This document shows positions 42,875 to 52,071 of a stretch of 64,000 nt of DNA, in pieces. A program made the translations under genes and the position numbers. Under the pieces are notes generated by a model. That model did not search any database. It was not told the DNA's origin and saw nothing but the letters and a program-made list of their open reading frames with translations. This stretch comes from Azotimanducus sp965220185 (lineage in GTDB: Bacteria > Pseudomonadota > Gammaproteobacteria > Pseudomonadales > Azotimanducaceae), in assembly GCA_965220185.1 (NCBI GenBank), contig OZ244807.1:1612001-1676000 (forward strand), read 5' to 3'. Positions within the stretch are counted from its first letter, which is position 1. Each line of letters starts with the position of its first letter.

Positions 42875-43357
42875 TTAGCCTTTGTTCGCGGATGCGAGCA
42901 GCCGTTGCTTCTGCCGATTCCAGTCACGTTCCTTGATTGCTTCGCGCTTGTCGTGACGTTTCTTGCCGTGCGCGAGCGCGATCTCGCACTTGACGCGACC
43001 GCGCCGCCAATAGAGTGAGAGGGCGACGCAGGTGGCGCCGCGGCGTGAGGTATGCACATTGAGTTTGGCAATCTCTTGCGCGTGCAAAAGAAGCTTGCGG
43101 GTTCGAGTCGGGTCAGGATGCTCGTGCGCGGCGACTGTTGGCAATGGCGTAATGTTCGCGCCCATGAGCCAGGCTTCGCCTTCACGCACGCGCACGTAAC
43201 AGTCGCTCAAGTCGGCGCTCCCGAGGCGCAGGCTTTTGACTTCCCAGCCGAGCAGGGAAAGGCCCGCTTCAAAGCGTTCCAAAAGCTCATAGTCAAAATG
43301 CGCGCGACGATTGCGCGCGATTGAATTTGACGATGCTTGTTTCTTCTTGCTGGACAT
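42875..43357 (-). CDS. smpB: SsrA-binding protein
   Basis: Binds tmRNA and delivers it to stalled ribosomes in trans-translation. ATG 43357 gives 160 residues. SIARNRRAHFDYELLERFEA starts the OB fold, LLGWEVKSLRLGSADLSDCY near residue 35 and EAWLMGANITPL near 62 are diagnostic, HEHPDPTRTRKLLLHAQEI near 78 follows, and the basic tail KKRHDKREAIKERDWNRQK is present. The upstream frame (to 43528) is antisense to rnfH. The ssrA RNA gene itself is not visible nearby. Divergent from rnfH by 67 bp. Confidence 0.95.
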   Translation of the reverse strand: MSSKKKQASSNSIARNRRAHFDYELLERFEAGLSLLGWEVKSLRLGSADLSDCYVRVREGEAWLMGANITPLPTVAAHEHPDPTRTRKLLLHAQEIAKLNVHTSRRGATCVALSLYWRRGRVKCEIALAHGKKRHDKREAIKERDWNRQKQRLLASANKG

Positions 43358-43424
43358 GGGCGAGCCTCTGCCGCATAGTTTGCCAGTCGCATGGGATTTG
43401 GGGAAGTCCTGGAATAGGAACTGC

Positions 43425-43709
43425 GTGCCAGAGATCGAATTTGAAATCGCGTTCGTTGGAAAAATGCAAAGCCTTGTGCGCTCCTTGAAAGCACCTGCGG
43501 GCGCGACAGTCAAGGATGCGCTCGCCATCGCTATCGAATCTTGTGAAGCTCTTCCAAGCAGCGCGAGGGATCACGCCGACGTTGCGGTGTATGGCGAGCG
43601 CATACAAGACCTGTCGCGCATACTGAATGCTGGCGAGCGCCTTGAAATTCTGCGGCCTCTGGCCGCTGAGCCTGCCGACGCGAGGCGAATGCGCGCGATG
43701 AAGGGTTAG
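43425..43709 (+). CDS. rnfH: RnfH/RatB family protein (UPF0125)
   Basis: A 94-residue ubiquitin-like beta-grasp protein of unknown role. GTG 43425 gives MPEIEFEIAFVGKMQSLVRS, close to the family start P-x-I-x-V-E-V-A-Y/F-A. VAVYGERIQDLSRILNAGER near residue 52 and LEILRPLAAEPADARRMRA near 73 are typical (family: Y-R-P-L-x-x-D-P-x-x-x-R-R). Its usual partner ratA is missing. It sits in the normal smpB-rnfH-bamE context and overlaps the convergent bamE stop by 4 bp. Confidence 0.9.
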   Translation: MPEIEFEIAFVGKMQSLVRSLKAPAGATVKDALAIAIESCEALPSSARDHADVAVYGERIQDLSRILNAGERLEILRPLAAEPADARRMRAMKG

Positions 43710-44116
43710 GAGCCTGCGCCTTTCTCTTCCTCTTTCCCGGGTGCCAGATCACCTTCGATGCGAACAAGCGCATCCTCTTCAAAATAGACGCTCACTCTGC
43801 GATTGAGGTTGAAGCCTTCACCTGCTGCGACGGTGTAGATGTAGTCCCAGCGATCGATGCGAAACGGATTGACGTTCACTGGCTCGCCGAGAATGAATAC
43901 GACCTGCCGCCGCGTCATGCCCGGGCGCAGATCATCGACCATTCGCTGGGTGAGCACATTGCCTTGGTAGACCGTGATCTTGTGGATCTTTGGCATACCA
44001 AACTTCGGTAGGCTCGGCATGGGAATGCTTGGCAAACCGCTGCAGCCGGAAAGAATCAAGCATGCGCTCGCCGTGAGGACGATGTGTTTCAAGGCGAGTG
44101 GCGCTCCATCAAGCAT
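43706..44116 (-). CDS. bamE: Outer-membrane assembly lipoprotein BamE
   Basis: Lipoprotein subunit of the BAM complex that inserts outer-membrane proteins. ATG 44116 gives 136 residues with a signal peptide and lipobox LILSGC (Cys near residue 25); TTG 44092 is an alternative start closer to the signal. QGNVLTQRMVDDLRPGMTRR near residue 55, QVVFILGEPVNVNPFRIDRW near 75 and DYIYTVAAGEGFNLNRRVSV near 95 are strong family blocks. The C-terminus is acidic (GKEEEKG). It lies 16 bp after recN, consistent with an hrcA-recN-bamE transcript. Confidence 0.93.
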   Translation of the reverse strand: MLDGAPLALKHIVLTASACLILSGCSGLPSIPMPSLPKFGMPKIHKITVYQGNVLTQRMVDDLRPGMTRRQVVFILGEPVNVNPFRIDRWDYIYTVAAGEGFNLNRRVSVYFEEDALVRIEGDLAPGKEEEKGAGS

Positions 44117-44132
44117 AAGTGGCAAAGCATAC

Positions 44133-45791
44133 CTAAGTCTGGCCGCTCGCGAGCAGTTTTTGTGCGTATTCCCGCGTCGATTCGCCGAGGTGCGCACCAC
44201 CAAGCATACGGCTGATCTCATCAAGGCGCTCATTCGCATCAAGGCGAACGATGGAGACAGCATCGTCTTCAGACTTGATGACGCGGTAGTGCGCGCCTCC
44301 GAGCGCAGCGATCTGTGGCGCGTGCGTAATCATGAGGATTTGAGTCGAATGGCCAAGCCGGGTCAGCAGCGCGCCGAGGTCGTCGGTGAGCTGTCCGCCG
44401 ATGCCGACATCAGCCTCATCAAGCACGAGGCTTGGCAGGCGCGAGTGCTCGGCGGCGAGCAGGGCGAGCGCAAGTGCGAGGCGTGAGCGTTCACCGCCTG
44501 AAGCGACTTTATCGAGCGCTGTTGCTTTCAGTGATTTGGAGGCCGCATAGTCGAAGGATGCCCGTTCATATCCGTGTTCATGCAAGTGTTCTGTGAGTGT
44601 GACGAGGATGCGCGCATCACCGAGGCCGAGGCGCTTCATATAGCCGTGCATTCTCGATTGAAACGCATCCAAGGCCGAGGTTCGCTGAGTGCTGAGCGCT
44701 TTGGCAGCCGCATCAAAGTCTGCTCGGCGCTGCCCGGACGCCGCTTGCGCCTCCGCGAGCGCATCATCCTTCGCGTCAAGGCTGGTCAGTTGTGATTGCA
44801 ACTCGAGGGCGTGTTCAAAGAGCTCTTGCGGCGACACGCGATGCTTGCGGGCAAGATCGACGATACTCGACAGGCGTTCATCGAGCGCCTTCATCCCTGC
44901 CGGATCGGCTTGCAGGGTATCGGCATAGCGCGACAATTCGGATGCGGCGCGGCCAAGCTCATCGCCTGCGATGAGCACGGCTTCACGCGCCGATTCCAGG
45001 TTCGCGTGACTGTCGCGCATCTGCGAGAGCAGGGCGGCAAGCTCGCCAAGCCGCGCCGAAATGCCAACATCGTCTCCCGCAAGCAGATCGATCGACTGCC
45101 CGGCTTGACTTGTCAGCGTCTCGATGCCAGCGAGTCGTTGATGCCGCTCATTGATCTCTTCGTATTCGCCCTCGGAAAGATTGAGCGTATTGAGTTCTTC
45201 CGCTTGGTATTTGAGCAGGCTGGCTCGATCATGCGCTTGGGCGAGGCTTGCCTCAAGTGCTTCGGATTCGGCTTTCGCGTGTTGCCAAGCTCTCCAGAGC
45301 GCGGCGGTCTCACGAAGGGCTTCCGATCCGGCTGCGAACTCATCAAAGAACTGCTGCTGAACGCTCGGGTTTTGCAGCGCATGGTGCTGATCTTGCGCAT
45401 GAATATCGACAAGCATTGATGCAAGGCCGCGCAGCGTTGCAAGCGTGACCGAGACATTGTTGATATAAGCGCGCGAACGACCGCTGACTTCGATACGGCG
45501 GTGCAGCAGGCATTCGGTCGGCGCATCGCTGTTCTCGGCCCCGTGTTCGGCGAGGAAGTCGATGCCAGATGGGACATCGAAAAGGTCGAAGCGTGCGCTG
45601 ATATGGCTTGAAGTCTTCTCCGGCGAGATGCGCGCGATGTCCGCGCGATCTCCAAGTACTTGGCCGAGCGCCCCCAAGAGCAGTGACTTTCCAGCCCCCG
45701 ACTCGCCAGTGATTGTGCTGAAACCAGGTTCAAACTCGATCTTGAGTGAACGCACGAGGGCGTAGTTCTCAATGCTGAGTTCGAGCAGCAA
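44133..45791 (-). CDS. recN: DNA repair protein RecN
   Basis: SMC-like ATPase acting in double-strand-break repair. TTG 45791 gives MLLELSIENYALVRSLKIEF, matching the family start. The 552-residue product has Walker A TITGESGAGKSLLLGALGQV near residue 30, long coiled-coil arms at about 160-360, and near 440-480 the signature and Walker B region ASGGERSRLALALALL and LPSLVLDEADVGIGGQL. ILMITHAPQIAALGGAHYRV near 500 is the switch region. The start codon stands only 4 bp from the edge of an inserted 281-bp element, so its original ribosome-binding context has been replaced. Confidence 0.95.
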   Translation of the reverse strand: MLLELSIENYALVRSLKIEFEPGFSTITGESGAGKSLLLGALGQVLGDRADIARISPEKTSSHISARFDLFDVPSGIDFLAEHGAENSDAPTECLLHRRIEVSGRSRAYINNVSVTLATLRGLASMLVDIHAQDQHHALQNPSVQQQFFDEFAAGSEALRETAALWRAWQHAKAESEALEASLAQAHDRASLLKYQAEELNTLNLSEGEYEEINERHQRLAGIETLTSQAGQSIDLLAGDDVGISARLGELAALLSQMRDSHANLESAREAVLIAGDELGRAASELSRYADTLQADPAGMKALDERLSSIVDLARKHRVSPQELFEHALELQSQLTSLDAKDDALAEAQAASGQRRADFDAAAKALSTQRTSALDAFQSRMHGYMKRLGLGDARILVTLTEHLHEHGYERASFDYAASKSLKATALDKVASGGERSRLALALALLAAEHSRLPSLVLDEADVGIGGQLTDDLGALLTRLGHSTQILMITHAPQIAALGGAHYRVIKSEDDAVSIVRLDANERLDEISRMLGGAHLGESTREYAQKLLASGQT

Positions 45792-45795
45792 GAAC

Positions 45796-46076
45796 CTAGT
45801 GTCCTGTGTCGTAAATAAGTGTGGATTCAGCGCGCAGGAGAAGGGCTGTGGCGAGGCGCGTCCCGCAGGGAATACCTTGCGGTATTGCCAAGGGGCGCAA
45901 TATCACATGAAACTGGGTCACAGCCCTTCTCCTGCGCGCCCTTCGGGTGGCTGCGGGCAGCCTCCGTGCGGCGTTGCGCCGCTTGGAAATACGGCGGGGT
46001 ATTCCCTGCGCGACGCGCCTTGCACGGAAACTGCCCGCAGCCACTGATACCTCTTTTTAGTTTGACGGAGCACTAG
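45796..46076. mobile_element. 281-bp palindrome-rich element between hrcA and recN, flanked by CTAG
   Basis: Both edges are CTAG (45796-45799 and 46073-46076). The left end reads TAGTGTCCTGTGTCGTAAAT; the right end read inward on the minus strand is TAGTGCTCCGTCAAACTAAA, an imperfect inverted repeat. Inside, GCGCGCAGGAGAAGGGCTGT (from about 45828) is inverted as ACAGCCCTTCTCCTGCGCGC about 80 bp later. Several short hairpins with four-base loops follow, such as AATACC-TTGC-GGTATT. There is no coding potential I would defend. Its right end is shared with a remnant at 36866-36913. Removing it with one CTAG would put the hrcA stop 4 bp from the recN start. Confidence 0.75.
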
Positions 46077-47131
46077 TCCAACGAGCTTTCAAGCAGACGT
46101 GAAGTCATGTCGACAACGCCGATGACTTTTTGATAGGGCATGCGCTTCGGCCCGATGACGCCGAGCACGCCCGCTATTTCGCCTTTCTTGCGATAACGGC
46201 GCGTGACCACGCTGAAATCCGAAAATGGCTTGTAGCCCGATTCGCCGCCAATATAGAGCTGGACGCCATCCGAGCGCATCGAGCGATCAAGGAGTTCGAG
46301 CACGAGGCGCTTGCGCGCGAAGGCTTCGAGGGCTTTCTTCGCCGATTCCAAGTCTTGATGCGTGCCAAGCAGATGCGCTTCGCCAGAGAGGGCGAGATTG
46401 TCGGACGTGCTTGCGAGGCTTTGAATGGCCTTGCCAGCGACTTCGAGCGTCGTTTGAAGAAACGAATCTAGCTTCTCCTTATCTGACTCCATACTCGCGA
46501 GCACCTCGTCGCGAATTTCCTTGAGCGTCATGCCGCCGAAATGCTTGCTGACGAAGTTGCCTGCTTCGTCGAGCTCGCGCTCGCTGTATTCGCGCGTTGT
46601 GTGGATGATGTGATTGCGCACATCGCGATCGTTGACCACCATGATGACGAGCGCGCGTGTTCCTGAGAGCTTGAGAAACTCCATCTGGCGCAAGATGCCG
46701 CGCTCCTCGCCTTTCATGGTGACGACGCCGACAAGGTCGGTCGCTTTCGAGAGCAGTACGGATGCTTGGCTGATGAGGTCTTGCGCGCTCGCGTCAGGAT
46801 TGATCGTTTGCTGCAACGCCTGCAAATCGCCCGCATCGACAGGTGGCACTTGCACAAGGCTATCGACAAAGAAGCGCAAGCCCTCGTTGGTGGGCACCTT
46901 GCCTGCGGAGGTGTGCGGCGAGCGCACAAGGCCCCTTTGTTCGAGCGAGGCCATGACGTTGCGCACCGTGGCCGAACTGACTTTGACGCCGGGGAGGCTC
47001 GCAAGCCACTTGGAGGCGATGGGTTCGCCCGATTCGATGTAGCGCTCAACAAGCATCCGCAGCAGCGCTTCGCTGCGCTGGTCTAGGCCGCTGCGCTCGC
47101 TATTCGTCACTTGTGAAGAGTCTCTCGCCAT
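46073..47131 (-). CDS. hrcA: Heat-inducible transcription repressor HrcA
   Basis: Repressor that binds CIRCE operators of chaperone genes and is kept active by GroEL. The 352-residue product starts at ATG 47131. The winged helix lies at about 15-85 (ALLRMLVERYIESGEPIASK, then SSATVRNVMASLEQRGLVRS and HTSAGKVPTNEGLRFFVDSL). The rest is the GAF-like and dimerisation region, ending in MPYQKVIGVVDMTSRLLESS. I find no CIRCE palindrome (TTAGCACTC-N9-GAGTGCTAA) in this window, so its targets are elsewhere or diverged. The stop codon TAG falls within the CTAG edge of the downstream element. Confidence 0.94.
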   Translation of the reverse strand: MARDSSQVTNSERSGLDQRSEALLRMLVERYIESGEPIASKWLASLPGVKVSSATVRNVMASLEQRGLVRSPHTSAGKVPTNEGLRFFVDSLVQVPPVDAGDLQALQQTINPDASAQDLISQASVLLSKATDLVGVVTMKGEERGILRQMEFLKLSGTRALVIMVVNDRDVRNHIIHTTREYSERELDEAGNFVSKHFGGMTLKEIRDEVLASMESDKEKLDSFLQTTLEVAGKAIQSLASTSDNLALSGEAHLLGTHQDLESAKKALEAFARKRLVLELLDRSMRSDGVQLYIGGESGYKPFSDFSVVTRRYRKKGEIAGVLGVIGPKRMPYQKVIGVVDMTSRLLESSLD

Positions 47132-47274
47132 GAAGCAGAGTGTGTCTTACTTGCCGAGGTGTGCGCAAGCGTTAGGAGCATGGAGCTTTCATCGGTAGCT
47201 ACTCCACTGGTTCTTCTGCTTCGCGGAGCAATTGAAGAGTTTTGGGCTTGTCGAACCCTGTCATTGTCTTCAAT

Positions 47275-47383
47275 GCCTTACGGCACTGAATGCAGTGGGT
47301 ACATTCATGTACCCACCCCTGCGGGCGGCTGAGCCGTGCATCTTTGCTCCTGCAAAGATGTCGGCGGCACATCCGTGTGCCGC
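47275..47383. repeat. Array of short hairpins with four-base loops in the hrcA-hsdR gap
   Basis: The 321-bp gap 47132-47452 has no convincing gene. It contains successive perfect hairpins, mostly with tetraloops: CACTG-AATG-CAGTG (47284-47297), GTGGGTACA-TTCA-TGTACCCAC (47295-47316), CGGC-TGA-GCCG near 47327, CATCTTTGC-TCCT-GCAAAGATG (47339-47360) and GCGGCACA-TCCG-TGTGCCGC (47364-47383). The regular loop length points to a repeat family or structured RNA rather than chance. It could act as a bidirectional terminator-like boundary downstream of hsdR. A 71-codon minus-strand frame here has no homology I recognise. Confidence 0.7.
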
Positions 47384-47452
47384 ACGGGAAACTCTGTTGC
47401 TCAGAGCTTCCCAAGTGCTTACGGAGGGTGTCGAGCTACTGCTCACTCGAAC

Positions 47453-50400
47453 CTACGCCGCTGCCGCAAATTGCCCATTCACCGCCTGCTGCCACACATG
47501 CGAGTAAACGCTTTCCGCCGCTGCCTGCTTTTCCTCTTGGGTGAATGGCGGAGACGGTAATTGCGTATAAACCTCATCGAGAATAAAGGTCTCAACCTCT
47601 GCCTTGGTCTGCTCTTTTTCCCAGAACTGATCAAGTTCCTGCAACCGCGACTTGATTGCAGCGAGCACGTCGCGGCTCGCTTGCTTGACGCATTCCCGCT
47701 CACTCTTGCGAAGACCCTCCTTTTCCAGCAGGTCGAAAATCGCCAGTTCGTCTTCGGACAGGCGTTCTTTGACTGCCCTCATTTGCTCGACATCCAGTTC
47801 TTCCATCAACTCGGTGAGACGACGAAACGTCTCTTCAATGCTGATGCGATCCTTCTCGCGGTTGTAGTCGGCCACGATTTGTTCGTACTTTTCCTGATAG
47901 TCCATCCGCATCGGGTTCTTCGCCAGCATGGCTGCAAGCCGCTGTTCCACGAGCCTGCGTATGTCCTCAATAGCTGTTGCTTTGTGGCGAACATGCTTCG
48001 CGAACTCGTCACGCAACCTTTCCATGTCAATGGCGCCGATGTCGAGTCGCAGACCCTGCTCCTGATCTTCGCCGCCATCTTGCGTGCGAATTGCCTGATT
48101 GACGATGCGATGCAGCGCCTTGAGTAGCTCGGTGACGTCAGCCGTATCGCGTTGTTCCGAGAGCTTCTTGTAGATGGCCTCAATGCTGTCATGACGTTCG
48201 GCGTGCGCGTAGGCCGAAGGTTCGGCGACGAGCGCCTTGAAGCGAGAGAACACCACGCGAGCGAGTATCTCGAAACGAAGCTTGGCATCGTCGCTTGTGT
48301 ACACCGCATCAACACCATCCCGAATCCCTCGAATCCGAGCGAACGCGCTCGTGCCGATAAGCGACGAGGAATCAAACCCGAGGCCGCGAAGGTGTGTTTC
48401 GGTCGCTTCGATCGCTTCAATCAGCGCCTGCACGCGGTCTTCGATCGGCGAAACAATATCCTCGCCTGTCGATTCGTCCTCACCAAGCGCATACTGCGCC
48501 AGCGCCTCGTTCAGGCTCCTGAGCATGCCGTTGTAATCGACAATCAAGCCGAATTCCTTCCCCGGATACACTCGGTTCGCACGGGCAATGGCCTGCATGA
48601 GCGTGTGCGCTTTCATTGGCTTGTCGATGTACAGCGTCGATAGGCACTCCACATCGAATCCAGTGAGCCACATCGCGCAGACGATGGCGACCCGAAATGG
48701 GTGCTGTGGGTCCTTAAAGGCAGTTTCAACATCGACCCGCTGACCATCCTCTGTCTCGAATCCCTGTTTCATCTGAGCACGGGGCGCAGTGATGTCGAAT
48801 CCCCACTTGGCGAAATCCGCCACCTCGTTCTGTGCTTCGCTGATGATGATTTGAATGCGCGTTTCATTGAGCCATGCAGCTTGCCGCGACAGGGTGTCCG
48901 CCTCCCTTTCAAGCCGCGTGCGGGTCACTTCATCGGTTCCCTCGCCAGCTAGGCGAGCTTTCGCGGTTGCTTGCTCACGCACGGTTCGGGCCTTTTGTCC
49001 CCACCGCGGTTCGATGCGTTGAATCATGCGTGCACAAGTGATCTTATCAATGCACACCAGCATCGCTTTGCCGGACTCCCAGCGTGCGGCGCAGTGCTCG
49101 ACGAAATCCTCAGCGATGCGATCAAGCCGCTCGTCGGCGGTAATGACCTCGTAGTCTTTCCCGAGCAGTTTCTCAAGCAACGCCTTCTGGTCTGAATCGA
49201 GTTCCGCTTCCTCGACTTTCTCCGCGATCTGCTCGTTCAAATCAGTCCGTGCGACACCGAGCTTTTCGCCTCGATTCTCATAGACGAGCTTGACCGTGGC
49301 GCCGTCCATTTCCGAGCGTTTGAAGTCGTAGCGTGAAACATAGTCGCCGAAGATGCGCTTGGTGAGTTCGTCGTGCTTCAAGATCGGTGTGCCTGTGAAG
49401 CCGATGAACGAAGCGTTCGGCAGCGCGATGTGCATATTGCGCGCGAGCCGCCCGGATTGCGTGCGGTGCGCTTCATCGGAGATGACGATGATGTCGTCGC
49501 GCTCGCTATACGGCTCGTTTGGGCGCACATCCTTGTTGAATTTGTGAATGAGGCTGAAAAGGTAGCGGTGATTCTCTTGCAGGCGCGTCTTCAAGTCATC
49601 GCCGGACGCGGCGCGCGGCGTCGTGTCGTCCACGATGCCGCAGCCAATGAATGTCCGGTAGATTTGATCATCAAGGTCTGTGCGATCAGTCATCAGGAGA
49701 AACGTGAAGTTGCCTTCGATCTTGCGCCGCGTTTTTTCCGTGAAAAACGCCATCGAGTAGGACTTGCCGCTACCCTGCGTATGCCAAAAGACGCCGATGC
49801 GCCCAAGATCAGGATGTGCTTTATCAGTCATGGCGATAGGGCGGGTCGCTTCGTAGATGCCCATCTGATCGGCGACTTTTGGCAGTGGATGTGGACGCTG
49901 CTCATGCCTTGGATAGCGCGAGGGAATATCCGCCACGCGATCAATCAGGCGCTGCGATCGCGGAAATTCGTCCTTGAGCGCTTGCTGCCTCGCGACCGAT
50001 GCGAGCGCTCGATTCACACCGAGCACTTGATGGTTCTTCGCAATGATCTTGCGAGTATGCCCCGGCTTGCTGTCGTCGAACAGGATGAAGTTCTCAACAA
50101 TGTCAAGCAGGCGATCGTGCGCGAGCATGCCGTTCAATAGGGTTTCCGCTTCGAGACTGCCTGAATCAGATTCATCGAGCCGCTTCCACTCGGCGAAGTG
50201 CTCCCACTCGCTGGTGATCGAGCCGAATCGAGCGCGGTCTCCGTTGGAGACGATGAGAAAGGCGTTGTGGTGAAAGGCGTGGGCGATGACGTGCTCGTGC
50301 ATGTAGTCGCATAGGTTCTTGTCAAACCCTTCGCGGATGTTTTTGTGGACGGCTTTGAGTTCGATGAATACGAGCGGCAGGCCGTTGACAAAGCAGACGA

Positions 50401-50869
50401 TATCGGCGCGGCGGTTGTAGTGCGGGCTGCGCACGCCGGTGAGATTGTGTTCGCGCACTGCGAGGAAGCGATTGGCGCCGGGGCGATTATCGAAATCGAT
50501 CACGCGAGCGCGCGCAAATCTGCGCCTTCCGAGTTCGTCGCGGTAGGTGAGGGGCACACCGTTTTTCACGAGTCGATAGAAGTCGCGGTTGTGCTGCAGG
50601 AATGTGCGACTGACATCGTAGACGGTGAGTTGACGGATGGCGTCTGTGATGGCCGATTCCGGCAAGTCGGGGTTCAGTCGCGTGAGCGCTGCGCGAAGGT
50701 CGCGGGTCAGCACGGCTTCTTTTGCATCGCTGCGACCAAGCGTACCGGAGGGTCCGAATGTTTCGCGATTCCAAGTCATCACGCACTCCCATCCGAGTGA
50801 TTTTTCGAGATGGTGGGCGAAGGTGGCTTGTACTAAGCGGTCCTCGCTGTTGAGTTTGGTGATTGCCAT
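47453..50869 (-). CDS. hsdR: Type I restriction enzyme, R subunit
   Basis: Motor and nuclease subunit that translocates and cuts unmethylated DNA. ATG 50869 gives 1138 residues (MAITKLNSEDRLVQATFAHH); the frame extends further up but only into hsdS. The N-terminal nuclease domain has YNRRADIVCFVNGLPLVFIE (the E-x-K type catalytic core ending in ELKAVHKN) near residue 180. The SF2 motor has Walker A FWHTQGSGKSYSMAFF near 365, FLLMTDRTDLDDQIY, and DEAHRTQSGRLARNM near 465. Motif VI-like LMQAIARANRVYPGKEFGLI lies near 770. The C-terminal helical region (about 900-1110) mediates assembly. It starts on the last base of hsdS. Confidence 0.95.
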   Translation of the reverse strand: MAITKLNSEDRLVQATFAHHLEKSLGWECVMTWNRETFGPSGTLGRSDAKEAVLTRDLRAALTRLNPDLPESAITDAIRQLTVYDVSRTFLQHNRDFYRLVKNGVPLTYRDELGRRRFARARVIDFDNRPGANRFLAVREHNLTGVRSPHYNRRADIVCFVNGLPLVFIELKAVHKNIREGFDKNLCDYMHEHVIAHAFHHNAFLIVSNGDRARFGSITSEWEHFAEWKRLDESDSGSLEAETLLNGMLAHDRLLDIVENFILFDDSKPGHTRKIIAKNHQVLGVNRALASVARQQALKDEFPRSQRLIDRVADIPSRYPRHEQRPHPLPKVADQMGIYEATRPIAMTDKAHPDLGRIGVFWHTQGSGKSYSMAFFTEKTRRKIEGNFTFLLMTDRTDLDDQIYRTFIGCGIVDDTTPRAASGDDLKTRLQENHRYLFSLIHKFNKDVRPNEPYSERDDIIVISDEAHRTQSGRLARNMHIALPNASFIGFTGTPILKHDELTKRIFGDYVSRYDFKRSEMDGATVKLVYENRGEKLGVARTDLNEQIAEKVEEAELDSDQKALLEKLLGKDYEVITADERLDRIAEDFVEHCAARWESGKAMLVCIDKITCARMIQRIEPRWGQKARTVREQATAKARLAGEGTDEVTRTRLEREADTLSRQAAWLNETRIQIIISEAQNEVADFAKWGFDITAPRAQMKQGFETEDGQRVDVETAFKDPQHPFRVAIVCAMWLTGFDVECLSTLYIDKPMKAHTLMQAIARANRVYPGKEFGLIVDYNGMLRSLNEALAQYALGEDESTGEDIVSPIEDRVQALIEAIEATETHLRGLGFDSSSLIGTSAFARIRGIRDGVDAVYTSDDAKLRFEILARVVFSRFKALVAEPSAYAHAERHDSIEAIYKKLSEQRDTADVTELLKALHRIVNQAIRTQDGGEDQEQGLRLDIGAIDMERLRDEFAKHVRHKATAIEDIRRLVEQRLAAMLAKNPMRMDYQEKYEQIVADYNREKDRISIEETFRRLTELMEELDVEQMRAVKERLSEDELAIFDLLEKEGLRKSERECVKQASRDVLAAIKSRLQELDQFWEKEQTKAEVETFILDEVYTQLPSPPFTQEEKQAAAESVYSHVWQQAVNGQFAAAA

Positions 50870-52071
50870 CAGACGGAGAGTTCTCCGTTCATCAGGCGGG
50901 GCAGGAGGAGGTCGCGGGCTTGGGCGATGGCTATGTTTTGCATTGCCAGATTCGCGCACTGTCCTGTGATCGAGCAAATATTCTCGTTAAAGTCCTTGAG
51001 TAGGTGCTGAGTCGGTTTGAGAATTTGGTATTGCTGCAAAACCTTCAAATCAGCTCGCGGCATCTTAGACCCTTCTCTCACCGTTTTCGACGCGATGGCA
51101 ACGAAGTGGTCACTTGAAGTCACGCACAAAACGATCGGCCAATTTACATCATCCCGAACTCTCCAAACTATGGTGTCTGACGAAGCCAAACCGTCTCGAA
51201 GGGTGAATCCAGCTTTATGAAAATACGGTCGAATCTTCCCGAACAGAATGTCCTTTTTCTGGAATCGCCATTTAGCACTGGCGAGCCCTTCCGCGGCCTC
51301 CCAATTCCCCAACGTGACAGAGCGTCGAGGCATATGTTCGAGACCGATGTGGATTTCTCCCGTTTCAATGTCCTGCGGCTGGGCTGTGTCCTTCACCACG
51401 TCAACCAAATCTCCCAAGCTTTGTTTGGTCCAACCAGCGGGAATGCCGCCTACGATCTTGACGTGCTGATGCCGGGGGAACCTGAAGTGGACAAACCATT
51501 CGCGATACAGCATCCGCGCCGATTCTTCTAGCAACGCGATCCGCCGACGGTTGTTCTCGATGAGATCGTCGTAGGCGGAGAGGATGCCTCCAATTCTGCT
51601 CTGCTCGCTCAATTCGGGAAGGTGGCCTAAGGGTAATCGCCGAATGTCACGCATGTTGACGTGAGTTGTCGTGGCACCAGTTTCACCAGCCAGCAGCGCT
51701 CCCTGCTGCTTGGGAGCGAGTAGATAGTAGCAAAGGTACTGCGCATCAACTTTCGTGCGATCTGGACGTAAGTGAACTGTTCTTTGGCCTAGGCAGACCC
51801 GTTGACCTTGCTTAATGATCGCGACGTTTCCGGCGGGCGCTTCCCGCGCTAGGATTAAGTCGTTTGGTTCAGGCACTGCTCGCTTGGTCCATTCTCCATA
51901 AACCTCTTCTGAAACCCTGTTCACACCTTCAAAGAGTATGCGTCCACGGCCCACATTTGGCGTCCGTATTGATGGATAGCCGGTTTCTTGAGTGGGAGCA
52001 GTCTTGTGAAGGCAGTCGACAATAAATTCGCAAGCACTTTCAAGTGAGATGCCGTCAGCGCTTGAACTCAT
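50869..52071 (-). CDS. hsdS: Type I restriction enzyme, S (specificity) subunit
   Basis: Determines the bipartite DNA target of the RM complex. The 400-residue product has two target-recognition domains (about 1-150 and 205-350), each followed by a conserved helical spacer. The first spacer is LPELSEQSRIGGILSAYDDL followed by IENNRRRIALLEESARMLYR near 155-195. The second, near 355-395, is less regular (LLKDFNENICSITGQCANLA) and ends QARDLLLPRLMNGELSV, which is typical. EWFVHFRFPRHQHVKIVGGI marks the start of the second half. It overlaps fic by 4 bp and hsdR by one base. Confidence 0.93.
   Translation of the reverse strand: MSSSADGISLESACEFIVDCLHKTAPTQETGYPSIRTPNVGRGRILFEGVNRVSEEVYGEWTKRAVPEPNDLILAREAPAGNVAIIKQGQRVCLGQRTVHLRPDRTKVDAQYLCYYLLAPKQQGALLAGETGATTTHVNMRDIRRLPLGHLPELSEQSRIGGILSAYDDLIENNRRRIALLEESARMLYREWFVHFRFPRHQHVKIVGGIPAGWTKQSLGDLVDVVKDTAQPQDIETGEIHIGLEHMPRRSVTLGNWEAAEGLASAKWRFQKKDILFGKIRPYFHKAGFTLRDGLASSDTIVWRVRDDVNWPIVLCVTSSDHFVAIASKTVREGSKMPRADLKVLQQYQILKPTQHLLKDFNENICSITGQCANLAMQNIAIAQARDLLLPRLMNGELSV

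Noticed and set aside
43700..43722. TAGGAGCCTGCGCC at the rnfH/bamE junction, identical to 14 bases of the MITE copy 2 end
   Set aside because: It lies inside the last codons of bamE and the rnfH stop, with no inverse end or inner stem nearby; chance or shared codon use (GAGS plus stop) explains it as well.
47199..47414. 71-codon minus-strand frame in the hrcA-hsdR gap with several cysteines
   Set aside because: It is composed of the hairpin array; the Cys pattern follows from the palindromes and no ribosome site is evident.
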